A DNA stretch of 54,876 bases, from positions 1-54,876 of the forward strand of contig JADIMU010000057.1 of assembly GCA_017694495.1 (NCBI GenBank). The letters run 5' to 3'. Source of the stretch: Candidatus Aphodenecus pullistercoris. Its GTDB lineage: Bacteria > Spirochaetota > Spirochaetia > Sphaerochaetales > Sphaerochaetaceae. The notes beneath the pieces are model-generated. The model saw only the letters and a program-made list of their open reading frames with translations. It had not been told where the DNA came from and did not search any database. The translations under genes and the position numbers were made by a program. This document shows, piece by piece, positions 1-8,606 of the stretch (the stretch's first letter is position 1; each line of letters starts with the position of its first letter).

Positions 1-87
1 GTTGCGGAACAGTATGTCGTTGAAGAGCGTCATCCGCCCGATCCTCTCCAGGTTCTCCTGCGTCACGCAGTTGTCGACCTTGTCCAT
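1..87 (-). CDS. 5' end of an unidentified gene, cut by the window edge
   Basis: The minus strand has a near-perfect Shine-Dalgarno (AAAGGAGG) four bases upstream of an ATG at 87, followed by 29 open codons running off the window. The peptide begins MDKVDNCVTQ and contains RMTLFNDILF. That last stretch resembles the N-terminus of Rpn/PD-(D/E)XK-type putative transposases, but 29 residues are too few to be sure. The gene is divergent from the rubredoxin gene starting at 186. The coding call is reasonable from the ribosome site; the family is a guess. Confidence 0.45.
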   Translation of the reverse strand, partial: MDKVDNCVTQENLERIGRMTLFNDILFRN

Positions 88-185
88 GAGTACCTCCTTT
101 CTCTGGTCTCATGGACACATATGCGATTGTCTGGGCTTTTGTGCAGCTTTCCTATGATAGACTGTGGAAAAGGAGAACTTGAAGG

Positions 186-812
186 ATGGTATACGTCTGT
201 TCAATCTGTGGCCACATCTATGACGAGGCCAAGGAGGAGGTCCCCTTCGCACAGCTGCCTGATGACTGGACCTGTCCATCGTGCGGGGCTGAGAAGGCAA
301 TGTTCGACCCCGTCACAGATGATGACGGCCAGGAGAAGGTTGTGGAAGCTGAGGCACACAAGCTTGAGAAGCTGCCATCGGCGCTTCTTGCGACGATCTT
401 CTCGAACTTCGAGAGGGCATGCCGCAAGCAGTATGACGAGGAAGGTGCGAATCTCTTCCATGAGCTTTCCATCGCCCTTGCTCCTGCAGCAGGTGAGGGG
501 ACTCCTGATGACCTGGCGGCCATGGTGGACGAGGACATCTCGAAGCTGTATCCGGCCCTGAAGTCACTGTGTGCCGGGAAGAAGGACAGAGGTGCCCTGC
601 GCGCCCTGACCTGGGGCGAGAAGGTCACACGCATCCACCGCTCGCTCCTTGCGCAGCTGAAGAAGCAGGGCACAGCCTTCGCTGCAGGCACTTCCGTCTG
701 GCTCTGTACGGCATGCGGCTTCGTCTTCATCGGTGACAGCGCACCGGAGCGCTGCCCTGTGTGCAAGGTGCCACAGTGGCTTTTCGAACAGATCAAGGGA
801 GGTGAGGCATGA
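186..812 (+). CDS. Protein with N- and C-terminal rubredoxin-type domains
   Basis: A 208-residue cytoplasmic electron-transfer protein. Residues 1-45 form a classical rubredoxin knuckle pair (C5-x2-C8 and C30-x2-C33, with the usual PDDW before the second pair). Residues 172-196 carry a second, rubrerythrin-style knuckle pair (C174-x2-C177, C190-x2-C193). The roughly 130 residues between are predicted helical; their E/H-containing helices resemble a worn-down ferritin-like domain without a clear di-iron set. It starts after AAGGAGAA and shares an ATGA with the ferredoxin-like gene downstream, so the two are probably co-translated partners. A role in oxygen or peroxide defence, as for rubrerythrin systems, is likely but inferred. 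Confidence 0.85.
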   Translation: MVYVCSICGHIYDEAKEEVPFAQLPDDWTCPSCGAEKAMFDPVTDDDGQEKVVEAEAHKLEKLPSALLATIFSNFERACRKQYDEEGANLFHELSIALAPAAGEGTPDDLAAMVDEDISKLYPALKSLCAGKKDRGALRALTWGEKVTRIHRSLLAQLKKQGTAFAAGTSVWLCTACGFVFIGDSAPERCPVCKVPQWLFEQIKGGEA

Positions 813-1303
813 GCAAGTACGCAGTGAGGAATCTGAGGCTTTGCACGAAGGACTGTCTGTGCCTCTATGTCTGTCCCACTGGGGCGAGCGACACCGAGGA
901 CAGCATCATCGACACGGAGAAGTGCATAGGATGCGGAAGCTGTGCCGACGCCTGTCCTAGCAGGGCGATCAGCATGATCGAGCTGCCCTTGCCGCCACAA
1001 CAGCGCAAGGAGATCGAGGTGGAGTCCGCCCTCCAGGACCTTGCCGGACGCAAGAGTGCGGAGGAATCTCTGGAGCTTTCTCTCGCCAGTGCTGTGGACG
1101 GCGATGGAGGACGGCGCCTGATGAAGGCCCTCGCCCGCTCGAGCCGCATCCTTGGAGAGGACCTCGTGAGGGAGGCCGGCTTCATGCTGCCGCAGAGCAG
1201 GGCCGCCCGCAATCTCCTCGAGGTACTGGTGGCGGATCCTCCTGCCGGCTTCCCCGACGAGGTGGCCAGAAGGCTGCTTGAGCACATCGAATGCAACGAG
1301 TGA
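809..1303 (+). CDS. Ferredoxin-like 4Fe-4S protein with helical tail
   Basis: 164 residues. An N-terminal two-cluster ferredoxin region (about residues 10-60) is followed by a roughly 100-residue helical extension of unknown role. The second cluster motif is canonical (C39-x2-C42-x2-C45-x3-C49-P). The first is not: C12-x3-C16-x1-C18-x3-C22-P, so it may bind a cluster in an altered way. The start codon overlaps the stop of the two-rubredoxin gene (ATGA), which points to a redox partnership between the two products, probably electron delivery to or from the rubredoxin centres. No membrane segment or signal peptide is visible. Confidence 0.8.
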   Translation: MSKYAVRNLRLCTKDCLCLYVCPTGASDTEDSIIDTEKCIGCGSCADACPSRAISMIELPLPPQQRKEIEVESALQDLAGRKSAEESLELSLASAVDGDGGRRLMKALARSSRILGEDLVREAGFMLPQSRAARNLLEVLVADPPAGFPDEVARRLLEHIECNE

Positions 1304-1357
1304 TTGCCCCGCAATCCTGAGGGGTGCTAACATGCGCCCGGCAGGAGGAAACTTGAC

Positions 1358-2680
1358 ATGAAGGCGGATCTGACACAGGGCAATGTGGCCCGGGTGCTTG
1401 TGGCATTCACTGTGCCACTTGTCCTCAGCGGCCTCTTCCAGCAGCTCTTCAACTGGGTCGACGCTTTCATCGTGGGCAACATCGTCGGCGAGTCGGCGCT
1501 GGCGGGAATCGGCGCGACCAGTTCTATCTACAACCTTTTCGTCATGGTGATCACAGGCTTCACCTCAGGCCTCTCCGTGCTGGTCGCGCAGAAGGCGGGA
1601 AGCGGGGATGAGGAGGCCTCCCGCGGCATCCTGTCGACCTATGGTGTGGTCCTGACGGCGCTCTTCCTGCTGGTCGCAATCCTGGGCATGGCCTTCACCG
1701 GCCCACTCCTGTCCTTGATGGATACGCCGGATGACATCATCACACACGCCCAGGACTATCTCAGGATCATCTTCCTGGGAATCCCCTTCCTCGCGCTGTA
1801 CAACGTCTACAGCGCGGTCCTCAGGGGACTTGGCGACAGCAAGGCTCCATTCAGGGCCATACTAGTCTCGTCTGTGGCGAACGTCGTCCTGGACCTTGTA
1901 TTCGTCGCACTCTTCGGCTGGGGAACGGCCGGCGCCGCCCTGGCGACAGTCATCGCCCAGGCTGCGATGACGCTCTTCATCGTCGTCTATGCCCTGGCGA
2001 GGATGCCCGTCCTACGCCATCGTCTGGGGCGCGGCCTGGTCTCCTTCCAGGCTCTCGCCAGGGGAGGGGCCTTCGGTCTTCCTCCTGCTCTGCAATCCGG
2101 AGCCAGCTCGCTTGGCAATGTCGTCCTCCAGCAGTTCATGAACGGTTTCGGCGCCCAGACCGTCGCCGCGATCACGACGGCCTACAGGGTCGACACCGTC
2201 ATCCTCCTGCCCATCGTCAACCTGGGAAGCGGAATCGCGACGGTCGTCGCACAGAACTATGGAGCGGGGAATGAGGAGCGCAGCCGTTCTGTCTTGAGGA
2301 CAGGACTTGTGATGATGAGTGTCGTCTCCCTCGTCCTCACTGCAATCGTCTTCCTCTTCGGCGGCCAGCTGATCGCGCTCTTCGGTCTGGAGGAGGCGAC
2401 GGTCGCGATCGGACGTGGCTTCTTCAACAGGGTCGCCGCCTTCTACATCGTCTATGGCCTGGCAATGGCCTTCCGAGGAGCTCTCGAGGGCAGGGGAGAC
2501 ATGCTCTACTCAGGTATCGCAGGCATCCTCTTCCTTGTCGTGAGGATCATAGGCTCCTATGCGATGGACGACATCTTTGGCAACATGGTCATCGCCTGGG
2601 CCGAGGCCATCGCCTGGATTTTCCTCCTTCTGGAATTCGTGGTACGCTACTGGTACAAGACGAGGAGGAAGCCATGCTGA
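1358..2680 (+). CDS. MATE family efflux transporter
   Basis: 440 residues, the usual length for multidrug and toxin extrusion proteins, with about 12 hydrophobic helices in two homologous halves. The N-terminus (roughly residues 8-30) runs into the first helix around LVAFTVPLVLSGLFQQ, and LRGLGDSKAP near residue 168 is typical of MATE proteins. These carriers export cationic compounds in exchange for Na+ or H+. AGGAGGAAA precedes the ATG by eight bases, and an extended -10-like TGCTAACAT lies at 1325-1333. The 3' end overlaps ogt by seven bases. The substrate cannot be told from sequence. A second MATE gene lies at 21781. Confidence 0.93.
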   Translation: MKADLTQGNVARVLVAFTVPLVLSGLFQQLFNWVDAFIVGNIVGESALAGIGATSSIYNLFVMVITGFTSGLSVLVAQKAGSGDEEASRGILSTYGVVLTALFLLVAILGMAFTGPLLSLMDTPDDIITHAQDYLRIIFLGIPFLALYNVYSAVLRGLGDSKAPFRAILVSSVANVVLDLVFVALFGWGTAGAALATVIAQAAMTLFIVVYALARMPVLRHRLGRGLVSFQALARGGAFGLPPALQSGASSLGNVVLQQFMNGFGAQTVAAITTAYRVDTVILLPIVNLGSGIATVVAQNYGAGNEERSRSVLRTGLVMMSVVSLVLTAIVFLFGGQLIALFGLEEATVAIGRGFFNRVAAFYIVYGLAMAFRGALEGRGDMLYSGIAGILFLVVRIIGSYAMDDIFGNMVIAWAEAIAWIFLLLEFVVRYWYKTRRKPC

Positions 2681-3153
2681 TGAGGACGTGGCCATCACCA
2701 CTGGGCATGATGACGATGACTGGCGATGATGCTGGTCTGACGGGGCTCTGGTTCGAAGGCCAGCGCCACATGCCAGACCTCTGTGGATGCGGAGACGGCG
2801 ATTGTCCCGTCTTCGACCTGACTGTCCGCTGGCTGGAAGACTACTTCTCCGGCGGCAGGCCAGATGTGGAGATTCCTCTTCTCCTCTCGGGCACGGCTTT
2901 CCAGCTGTCCGTCTGGGGCCAGCTTGAGAAGATTCCATATGGCTGCACGACGAGCTATGGCGAGATCGCACGCCGTCTTGGATGCCAAAGCGCCCGCGCC
3001 GTCGGTCTGGCTGTGGGCCGCAACCCGATATCCCTGATCATTCCATGCCACCGCGTCATCGGTTCGGACGGCCGTCTTACAGGCTATGCCGGAGGACTAT
3101 GGCGCAAGGAGGCCCTGCTCAGGCTTGAGGGAGTGCTTCCACAGGAAGACTGA
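2674..3153 (+). CDS. ogt: Methylated-DNA--[protein]-cysteine S-methyltransferase
   Basis: 159 residues, as expected for Ogt/AGT. The enzyme removes alkyl groups from O6-alkylguanine in DNA by irreversible transfer to its own cysteine. The active-site signature PCHRV is at 124-128 with acceptor Cys125. The helix-turn-helix/arginine-finger region (SYGEIARRLG, about 94-103, and SARAVG, 106-111) and the terminal YAGGLWRKEALL segment are also present. The N-terminal half is shortened and contains extra cysteines (C37, C39, C44). The start overlaps the end of the MATE gene by seven bases, so the two are transcribed together. Confidence 0.93.
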   Translation: MLMRTWPSPLGMMTMTGDDAGLTGLWFEGQRHMPDLCGCGDGDCPVFDLTVRWLEDYFSGGRPDVEIPLLLSGTAFQLSVWGQLEKIPYGCTTSYGEIARRLGCQSARAVGLAVGRNPISLIIPCHRVIGSDGRLTGYAGGLWRKEALLRLEGVLPQED

Positions 3154-3432
3154 CTGTGCCTGAGTCCTCGATGAAGTCGATCTGCCACTTGCTGTCTTTG
3201 AAAATCTCCTGAATCTTCTGGCTGAGCTCTTCGCATCTCTCTTCGCCCTATGGTGTCTCACTACCTCCAGTCGCTGAGTTGTTGTACTCAAAGGAGCCGA
3301 AGGCCGAACCGTCCGTCCAACCACTTTGCCGCCATCCCCCATCCAGATGGGGTTTGCTGTCGGCAAATGTGTTGCTGTAGCCTTTCTGCTTTGTGCGAAG
3401 TAGTGCTAGACTGGTAAATAGAGGCAAGATTC
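3154..3432. other. Intergenic region with possible decayed coding remnant
   Basis: No intact gene. On the minus strand about 35 open codons (roughly 3120-3225) read like the C-terminal end of a protein (EELSQKIQEIFKDSKW...), but a stop lies immediately upstream and the other frames look equally broken, so this may be a gene relic. Towards the right an extended -10-like TGCTAGACT (3404-3412) sits before the next gene. Confidence 0.3.
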
Positions 3433-5991
3433 ATGAAAGTTGTAGTCATCGGAGGAGTGGCGGCTGGAACCAAGGCCGCGGCCAAGATCAAAAGGGAGGA
3501 CAGGTCCGCCCAGGTCCGGATTCTGACCAAGGGACATGACATCTCATACGCAGGCTGTGGCCTGCCATACTACATCGGCGGCATGATCGGGGAGCGTGGG
3601 GACCTCATAGTCAACACGTCTGAGAAGTTCAGCGCCCTGACGGGTGCCGAGGTGCTCACGGACGCTGAGGTGACAGCCGTCGACTTCGCAAAGAAGACTG
3701 TGACATACCAGCATGAGGGCTCTTCAGCCGTCGAGCCCTACGACAGGCTCGTCATCGCGACGGGGGCCACTCCCATCGTGCCTCCAGTGCCCGGTGTGGA
3801 ACTTGATGGCGTCTTCACGCTCAGGACCCCCGACGACGCTGAGGCGATCAGGGCCTGGGCGAGGCGTGATGAGGTCAGGCGCGCAGTCGTCGTGGGCGCC
3901 GGCTTCATCGGTCTGGAAGTGGCCGAGAACCTGATGGCGGAGGGCCTTGACGTGACTGTGGTCGACATGGCCGACCAGATCATGCCACGCGCCTTCGACT
4001 TCGAGATGGCCAATCTGGCCCGACGCCAGCTCGAGAAGGCCTCGATGAAGGTCTCGACATCGACCAGACTTGAGGCGCTTGAAGGCGATGCGGCGGTGAG
4101 GAGCGTGCGCACCGACAAGGGCGTCCTGCCCGCCGACCTCGTCATCCTGGCCCTCGGTGTCCGTCCGGCCACAGCCTTCCTTGAGGGCAGTGGTCTTGCG
4201 ATGGACAAGGGCGCCATCATCGTGGACGAGCACCTTGCCACGAACATCGAGGACGTCTGGGCTGCGGGAGACTGCGCTCTGGTGAGGAACCGCCTGACGG
4301 GCGCTTCCCTCTACTCGGCGATGGGATCCAGCGCCAACCTCGAGGCCCGTGTCCTGGCCAAGGTCGTCGCCGGAAGGAATGCGAGCTATCCTGGTGCCCT
4401 GGGAACAGGTGTCGTGAAGCTGCTTGATGGCCTGAACGCGGCACGTTGCGGTCTGACGGAGAACGAGGCCGTGAAGACCGGCTACGAGGTCGTCACCGTC
4501 GTTGCGGTCGAGGACGACAAGGCCCACTACTACAGCGGCTCGTCGAACTTCATCATGAAGCTCATCGCCGAGGCCAAGACGCACCGCATCCTCGGCTTCC
4601 AGGTCCTGGGCGCAGGTGCCGTCGACAAGGTCAACGACATCGCCGTCGTGGCGGTAAGCCAGGGTATGAGGGTGGAGGACTTCGACTCGATGGACTTCTC
4701 CTACGCTCCGCCTTTCTCGACTGCCATCTCGCCATTCGTCCAGCTTTGCAACGTGCTTGAGAACAAGATCCTCGGCGAGCTCGAGACGATGACTCCGGCG
4801 GAGTACCTGAAGACCCGTGGCCGCGGCTGGCGCGTCGTAGACGTCCTGCCTGAGCGTACGATTCCCGGAGCCTTCTGGGTCGATCTTGGCAAGGTCGACG
4901 GCCCCATCGAAGGACTTGGAAAGGACGAGAAGCTCCTTCTCGTGTGCAACCGCGGCAAGCGGGGCTACTTCCTCCAGAACAGGCTGAAGGCGGCAGGCTA
5001 CACTGCCACCCGTGTGCTTGAGGGTGGCGTCACCGTCAACGACGTCAGGGTCGACATCGGATCGGTCATCCCGCCGGACGAAGTGAAGAGGGTGAAGGGC
5101 CTGGGCTGTCTACAGGACAAGCGCCAGCCTGACCACTTCAATGTGCGTGTGATCACGCGCAACGGAAAGATCACCGCCGCCGAGCAGAAGTCGATCGCAG
5201 AGGCGGCCGAACGCTTCGGCAGCGGAGAGGTCACGATGACGACCCGCCTGACGCTGGAGATCCAGGGCGTCAAGTACAGTGACATCGAGCCCCTGATCGC
5301 CTTCCTCAAACAGCGGGGTCTGGAGACAGGAGGCACAGGCAGCAAGGTCCGCCCCGTCGTCTCGTGCAAGGGCACGACATGCCAGTATGGCCTGATCGAC
5401 ACCTTCGACCTGTCAGAGAAGCTCCATACGATCTTCTACGAGGGCTGGCACAACATCGCGCTGCCGCACAAGTTCAAGATCGCCGTCGGCGGCTGCCCGA
5501 ACAACTGCGTCAAGCCCAGCCTGAACGACATCGGCATCATAGGACAGCGCCTGATCCGCTTCGAGCTCGACAAGTGCCGCGGATGCAAGGTGTGCCAGGT
5601 CGAGCGCTCCTGCCCGATAAAGACGGCCCATGTCGTCGACGGGAAGCTCGTGGCGGATGAGTGCAACCACTGTGGACGCTGTCTTGACAAGTGTCCCTTC
5701 GGCGTCACTTCCGACTATGTGACGGGTTATGCCATCTATGTCGGCGGACGCTGGGGCAAGAAGGTCGAGATGGGCAAGAGGCTCTCGCGCATCCTCATGA
5801 GCGAGGACGAGGTCATAGCGACAGTAGAGCGTGCCATCCTCCTCTTCAGGGACGAGGGCGTGAGCGGCGAGCGCTTCGCCGATACGGTCAACCGCCTTGG
5901 TCTGGACTACGTCGAGGACAAGCTCTTCAACGGCAAGATTGACAAGTCGCGCATCCTGGAGAAGAATGTCATCGGCGGGGCTACCTGCTGA
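3433..5991 (+). CDS. Fusion: CoA-disulfide-reductase-like flavoprotein + rhodanese + sirohaem sulfite/nitrite reductase + 2x[4Fe-4S]
   Basis: 852 residues with four modules. (1) About 1-450: FAD/NAD(P)H-dependent disulfide oxidoreductase of the CoA-disulfide reductase/NADH oxidase type, with an FAD-binding glycine-rich start (GGVAAGTKAA) and the single redox cysteine C42 in SYAGCGLPYY. (2) About 455-545: rhodanese domain with active-site loop VCNRGKRG, C505. (3) About 565-710: sirohaem/4Fe-4S reductase domain with C645-x4-C650 and C688-x3-C692 (GGCPNNCVKP). (4) 712-765: two 4Fe-4S motifs, C715-x2-C718-x2-C721-x5-C727-P and C744-x2-C747-x2-C750-x3-C754-P. No signal peptide, so cytoplasmic. The modules suggest NAD(P)H electrons passing via FAD and clusters to sirohaem, with sulfane sulfur handled by the rhodanese: a persulfide, polysulfide or sulfite reductase is the likeliest role. 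An AGAGGC-type ribosome site precedes the ATG. Confidence 0.88.
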   Translation: MKVVVIGGVAAGTKAAAKIKREDRSAQVRILTKGHDISYAGCGLPYYIGGMIGERGDLIVNTSEKFSALTGAEVLTDAEVTAVDFAKKTVTYQHEGSSAVEPYDRLVIATGATPIVPPVPGVELDGVFTLRTPDDAEAIRAWARRDEVRRAVVVGAGFIGLEVAENLMAEGLDVTVVDMADQIMPRAFDFEMANLARRQLEKASMKVSTSTRLEALEGDAAVRSVRTDKGVLPADLVILALGVRPATAFLEGSGLAMDKGAIIVDEHLATNIEDVWAAGDCALVRNRLTGASLYSAMGSSANLEARVLAKVVAGRNASYPGALGTGVVKLLDGLNAARCGLTENEAVKTGYEVVTVVAVEDDKAHYYSGSSNFIMKLIAEAKTHRILGFQVLGAGAVDKVNDIAVVAVSQGMRVEDFDSMDFSYAPPFSTAISPFVQLCNVLENKILGELETMTPAEYLKTRGRGWRVVDVLPERTIPGAFWVDLGKVDGPIEGLGKDEKLLLVCNRGKRGYFLQNRLKAAGYTATRVLEGGVTVNDVRVDIGSVIPPDEVKRVKGLGCLQDKRQPDHFNVRVITRNGKITAAEQKSIAEAAERFGSGEVTMTTRLTLEIQGVKYSDIEPLIAFLKQRGLETGGTGSKVRPVVSCKGTTCQYGLIDTFDLSEKLHTIFYEGWHNIALPHKFKIAVGGCPNNCVKPSLNDIGIIGQRLIRFELDKCRGCKVCQVERSCPIKTAHVVDGKLVADECNHCGRCLDKCPFGVTSDYVTGYAIYVGGRWGKKVEMGKRLSRILMSEDEVIATVERAILLFRDEGVSGERFADTVNRLGLDYVEDKLFNGKIDKSRILEKNVIGGATC

Positions 5992-6075
5992 CACCAGGGA
6001 TGGTGGATTTGCCAGACTACACAGTTTAGGAAAGGGCCTTGAAACAATCCGCATCCTGAAGACCAAGGATAAAGT

Positions 6076-6915
6076 TTGTTCAGAAGGCTCTTTCTATCTG
6101 CATGCATGCTGGCCGCATGCATCCTCTCCCTCCATGCGATGGATGCGGCCTGCCTCAACTCATCCATAGCCGAGCTGTGGGCCCTTGCCGGAGGCCAGGT
6201 CGCCGTGACGGTCCAGGAGGCTGTCGACAGGGGGGTCGCCGATGATGGGGCCATCCTCGTCGATACGGCCAGCGGCCGGAACATCAACAGCGAAGTGCTC
6301 ATCGCATCCGGATGCGACCTCGTTCTGGGCTCCGTCGACACGGCGAGCCATGTCGCGCTCAAGGGCCTGATGGACAGTCTGGGCATCAGGATGGTCCTCA
6401 TCAGACAGGATTCCTTCAGCGACTTCCTCTCCATCTTTAGACAGCTCACATCGCTCACGGGTCGTGAGGACCTCTGGCTTGCCCACGGCCCTGCCCAGGG
6501 CGAGGAGATCGCCTCCATCGTCGATTCGTGCACTTCGCAGGACAGGAGGCCCCGCGTCCTCTTCGTCAGAGCAGGCAGCGCCTTCTCCTCGGTGCGCGCC
6601 AAGGGCAGCGGCGACCACTTCGCCGCAGGAATCATAGAGGACCTGGGCGGCATCAACGTCGCCGACGAGTACGGTATGCTGACCGAGAGCCTCTCGCTCG
6701 AGGCCATGCTCAGAGCCGACATCGACAAGATCCTGATCGTCGCCCAGGGGGACGAGGAGGCGAGCCGCGCCTATATGGAGGACCTCCTCTGCCAGCCGGG
6801 CTGGAGGGACCTCGGCGCCGAAGTCGTCTTCCTTCCCAAGGACCTCTTCCACTTCAAGCCGAACGGCCGCTGGAGCGAGGCCTACCGTGTCATGGCCGAG
6901 GCGCTTTATGGCTGA
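6076..6915 (+). CDS. Periplasmic substrate-binding protein of a BtuF/FhuD-type ABC importer
   Basis: 279 residues. A basic MFRR start and hydrophobic segment to about residue 22 form an export signal; LAAC at 12-15 could serve as a lipobox, making it a possible lipoprotein. The body follows the type III binding-protein plan used for cobalamin, haem and siderophores: two lobes joined by a long helix, and an NVADEYGMLTESLSLE stretch resembling the usual 'G..N.a......v..e.l' motif. The start is TTG (AAGGAT upstream); the next in-frame ATG at 6106 would cut off the basic start. It begins the importer operon, with the permease overlapping by eight bases. No cobalamin or other riboswitch was recognised upstream, so the ligand is open. 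Confidence 0.82.
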   Translation: MFRRLFLSACMLAACILSLHAMDAACLNSSIAELWALAGGQVAVTVQEAVDRGVADDGAILVDTASGRNINSEVLIASGCDLVLGSVDTASHVALKGLMDSLGIRMVLIRQDSFSDFLSIFRQLTSLTGREDLWLAHGPAQGEEIASIVDSCTSQDRRPRVLFVRAGSAFSSVRAKGSGDHFAAGIIEDLGGINVADEYGMLTESLSLEAMLRADIDKILIVAQGDEEASRAYMEDLLCQPGWRDLGAEVVFLPKDLFHFKPNGRWSEAYRVMAEALYG

Positions 6916-7882
6916 GGGGAGGAAGCTCGCCATCCCCATCCTGGGCCTCGTTCTGGTCCTGACTGTGCTGCTGTGCCTGGCAGTGGGAAGCACTGCGCTC
7001 GACCCTGTCCTCGTCTTCAGCCCAGGATCCGTCGACAACATCATCTTCCTCTCCGTCCGCCTGCCCCGTGTCGTTGCCGCCGCTACGGCCGGCATGGCCT
7101 TCGCCATCGCTGGCGTACTGCTCCAGGCGGCCAGCGGCAACAGTCTGGCAAGTCCGAACATCATAGGCGTCAACTCCGGAGCGGGCTTCGCCGTCCTCCT
7201 GTGCATGTGCCTTCTGCCGCGCCACTTCCTCCTCCTGCCAGTGGCAGCCTTCGCCGGAGCCCTGCTTGCGACGGGGGCCGTCTTCCTCATCTCCTCGCTG
7301 ACGAGCCGTCTGTCCTCGGCTTCGTCCCTCATCCTCTCGGGTGTCGCCGTCAATGCCTTCTTCAACGCCCTGACAAGCACGCTCTCCTCATTGAGACCAG
7401 ACCTCATGGGTTCCTACAGCGCCTTCTCCATAGGTGGCTTTGCCGGCATACAGACGCGTACGCTCGTCGAGCCCGTCATCCTCATCCTCGCATCAGGGGC
7501 CCTGGCCCTGTCGTGTGGCCCCCTGGTCGACGTCATCAGTCTGGGTGACGAGCTCGCCTCATCCCTGGGCTACCGGCCCAGCAGGCTCCGTGTGGGCATG
7601 TCGGCGCTCGCCGCCTTCCTTGCCGCATGCGCAGTGAGCTATGCAGGACTCCTGGGCTTCGTCGGTCTCGTCACACCCCATCTGGCCCGCTTCCTCACTG
7701 GCGGCGGGGGGAGGCGTACACTGGCCGCAAGTGCCTTGGCCGGAGCCATCCTCGTCCTGCTTTCCGACCTCTTGGCGCGCACTCTCGTCTCTCCCGGCGA
7801 GCTGCCTGCCGGCGTCTTCATGGCGGCCATAGGCGTGCCCTTCCTCATCATCCTTCTGACAAGGAGGTCGGGCCATGCTTGA
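6908..7882 (+). CDS. FecCD/BtuC-family ABC transporter permease
   Basis: 324 residues and about nine to ten membrane helices, matching the FecCD family of iron-siderophore, haem and cobalamin importers. Diagnostic stretches include SVRLPRVVAAATAGMAFAIA (about 43-62) and GLLGFVGLVTPHLAR (about 246-260), the cytoplasmic loop that contacts the ATPase. I chose ATG 6908 rather than an upstream GTG at 6887 because it begins right before the first helix and overlaps the binding-protein stop by eight bases, as do the next two genes. Works with the binding protein before it and the ATPase after it. Confidence 0.92.
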   Translation: MAEGRKLAIPILGLVLVLTVLLCLAVGSTALDPVLVFSPGSVDNIIFLSVRLPRVVAAATAGMAFAIAGVLLQAASGNSLASPNIIGVNSGAGFAVLLCMCLLPRHFLLLPVAAFAGALLATGAVFLISSLTSRLSSASSLILSGVAVNAFFNALTSTLSSLRPDLMGSYSAFSIGGFAGIQTRTLVEPVILILASGALALSCGPLVDVISLGDELASSLGYRPSRLRVGMSALAAFLAACAVSYAGLLGFVGLVTPHLARFLTGGGGRRTLAASALAGAILVLLSDLLARTLVSPGELPAGVFMAAIGVPFLIILLTRRSGHA

Positions 7883-8606
7883 AGTCGACAGGCTCTGTGT
7901 GGACGTGGGTGGCAGAAGGCTGCTAGATGAGGTCTCGTTCCGCCTGGAGGAGGGGAGGATCTACGCCCTCATCGGCGCGAACGGGAGCGGAAAGACCAGT
8001 CTGATCCGGGCCCTGACCTCCTACTACCCGCGCTATGGGGGAAGCATAAGGTTCGACGGCAAGGAGCTCAGGGACTGCAGGCGGAAGGAGAGGGAGAGCC
8101 TCCATGCCCTTCTGCCGCAGGTCCTGCCCCAGCTGGACAGCACGCTCGATACAATGCTGAGCGGGGGCTCCCCGATCCTCGGACAGCTTGGCCTGGAAAA
8201 GCTTGCACTCCGGCGCATCTCCAGCCTCTCGGGAGGTGAGAGGGAGCTTTCCTTCCTCGCCATGATGCTCTCACGCGAGGCGCGTCTCTACTGCCTCGAC
8301 GAGGCCGAGGCCAATCTGGACGCGCGCTGTCGGCGTCTGGTCGAGAATGCGATGCGCTCCCTGATGGCGGAAGGCAAGATGGTCCTCGCGTCCTTCCACG
8401 ACCTGGACCGTGCCATGAGGCTGAGCGATGGTCTCCTTGTGATGGACGCCGGGCGCCTCGTCTTCGCAGGAGATGGTGCCTCCTTCGCTTCCAGCGGCCT
8501 CGCTGAGCGCCTCTTCGGCCTCAGCCGGAGGCGCTTCACCTCAGCCGAGGGCGAGCTTGTCGAGCTCTTCGTCGAAGTGGCGGGCGAAGATCCGGGCGAA
8601 GTCTGA
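7875..8606 (+). CDS. ABC transporter ATP-binding protein (FepC/BtuD type)
   Basis: 243 residues. Contains Walker A (GANGSGKTS, about 34-42), the ABC signature LSGGERE (about 118-124), Walker B with D-loop (LYCLDEAEANLD) and the switch histidine in ASFHDLD. It energises import through the FecCD permease whose gene it overlaps by eight bases. The signature replaces the usual Q/R with E but is otherwise normal. The 3' end overlaps the 3' end of the convergent chelatase gene by 66 bases. Confidence 0.93.
   Translation: MLEVDRLCVDVGGRRLLDEVSFRLEEGRIYALIGANGSGKTSLIRALTSYYPRYGGSIRFDGKELRDCRRKERESLHALLPQVLPQLDSTLDTMLSGGSPILGQLGLEKLALRRISSLSGGERELSFLAMMLSREARLYCLDEAEANLDARCRRLVENAMRSLMAEGKMVLASFHDLDRAMRLSDGLLVMDAGRLVFAGDGASFASSGLAERLFGLSRRRFTSAEGELVELFVEVAGEDPGEV

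Noticed and set aside
218-1333. 371-codon open frame on the minus strand
   Set aside because: It is antisense to the rubredoxin and ferredoxin genes, which have motifs and ribosome sites; long antisense frames are expected at this GC content.
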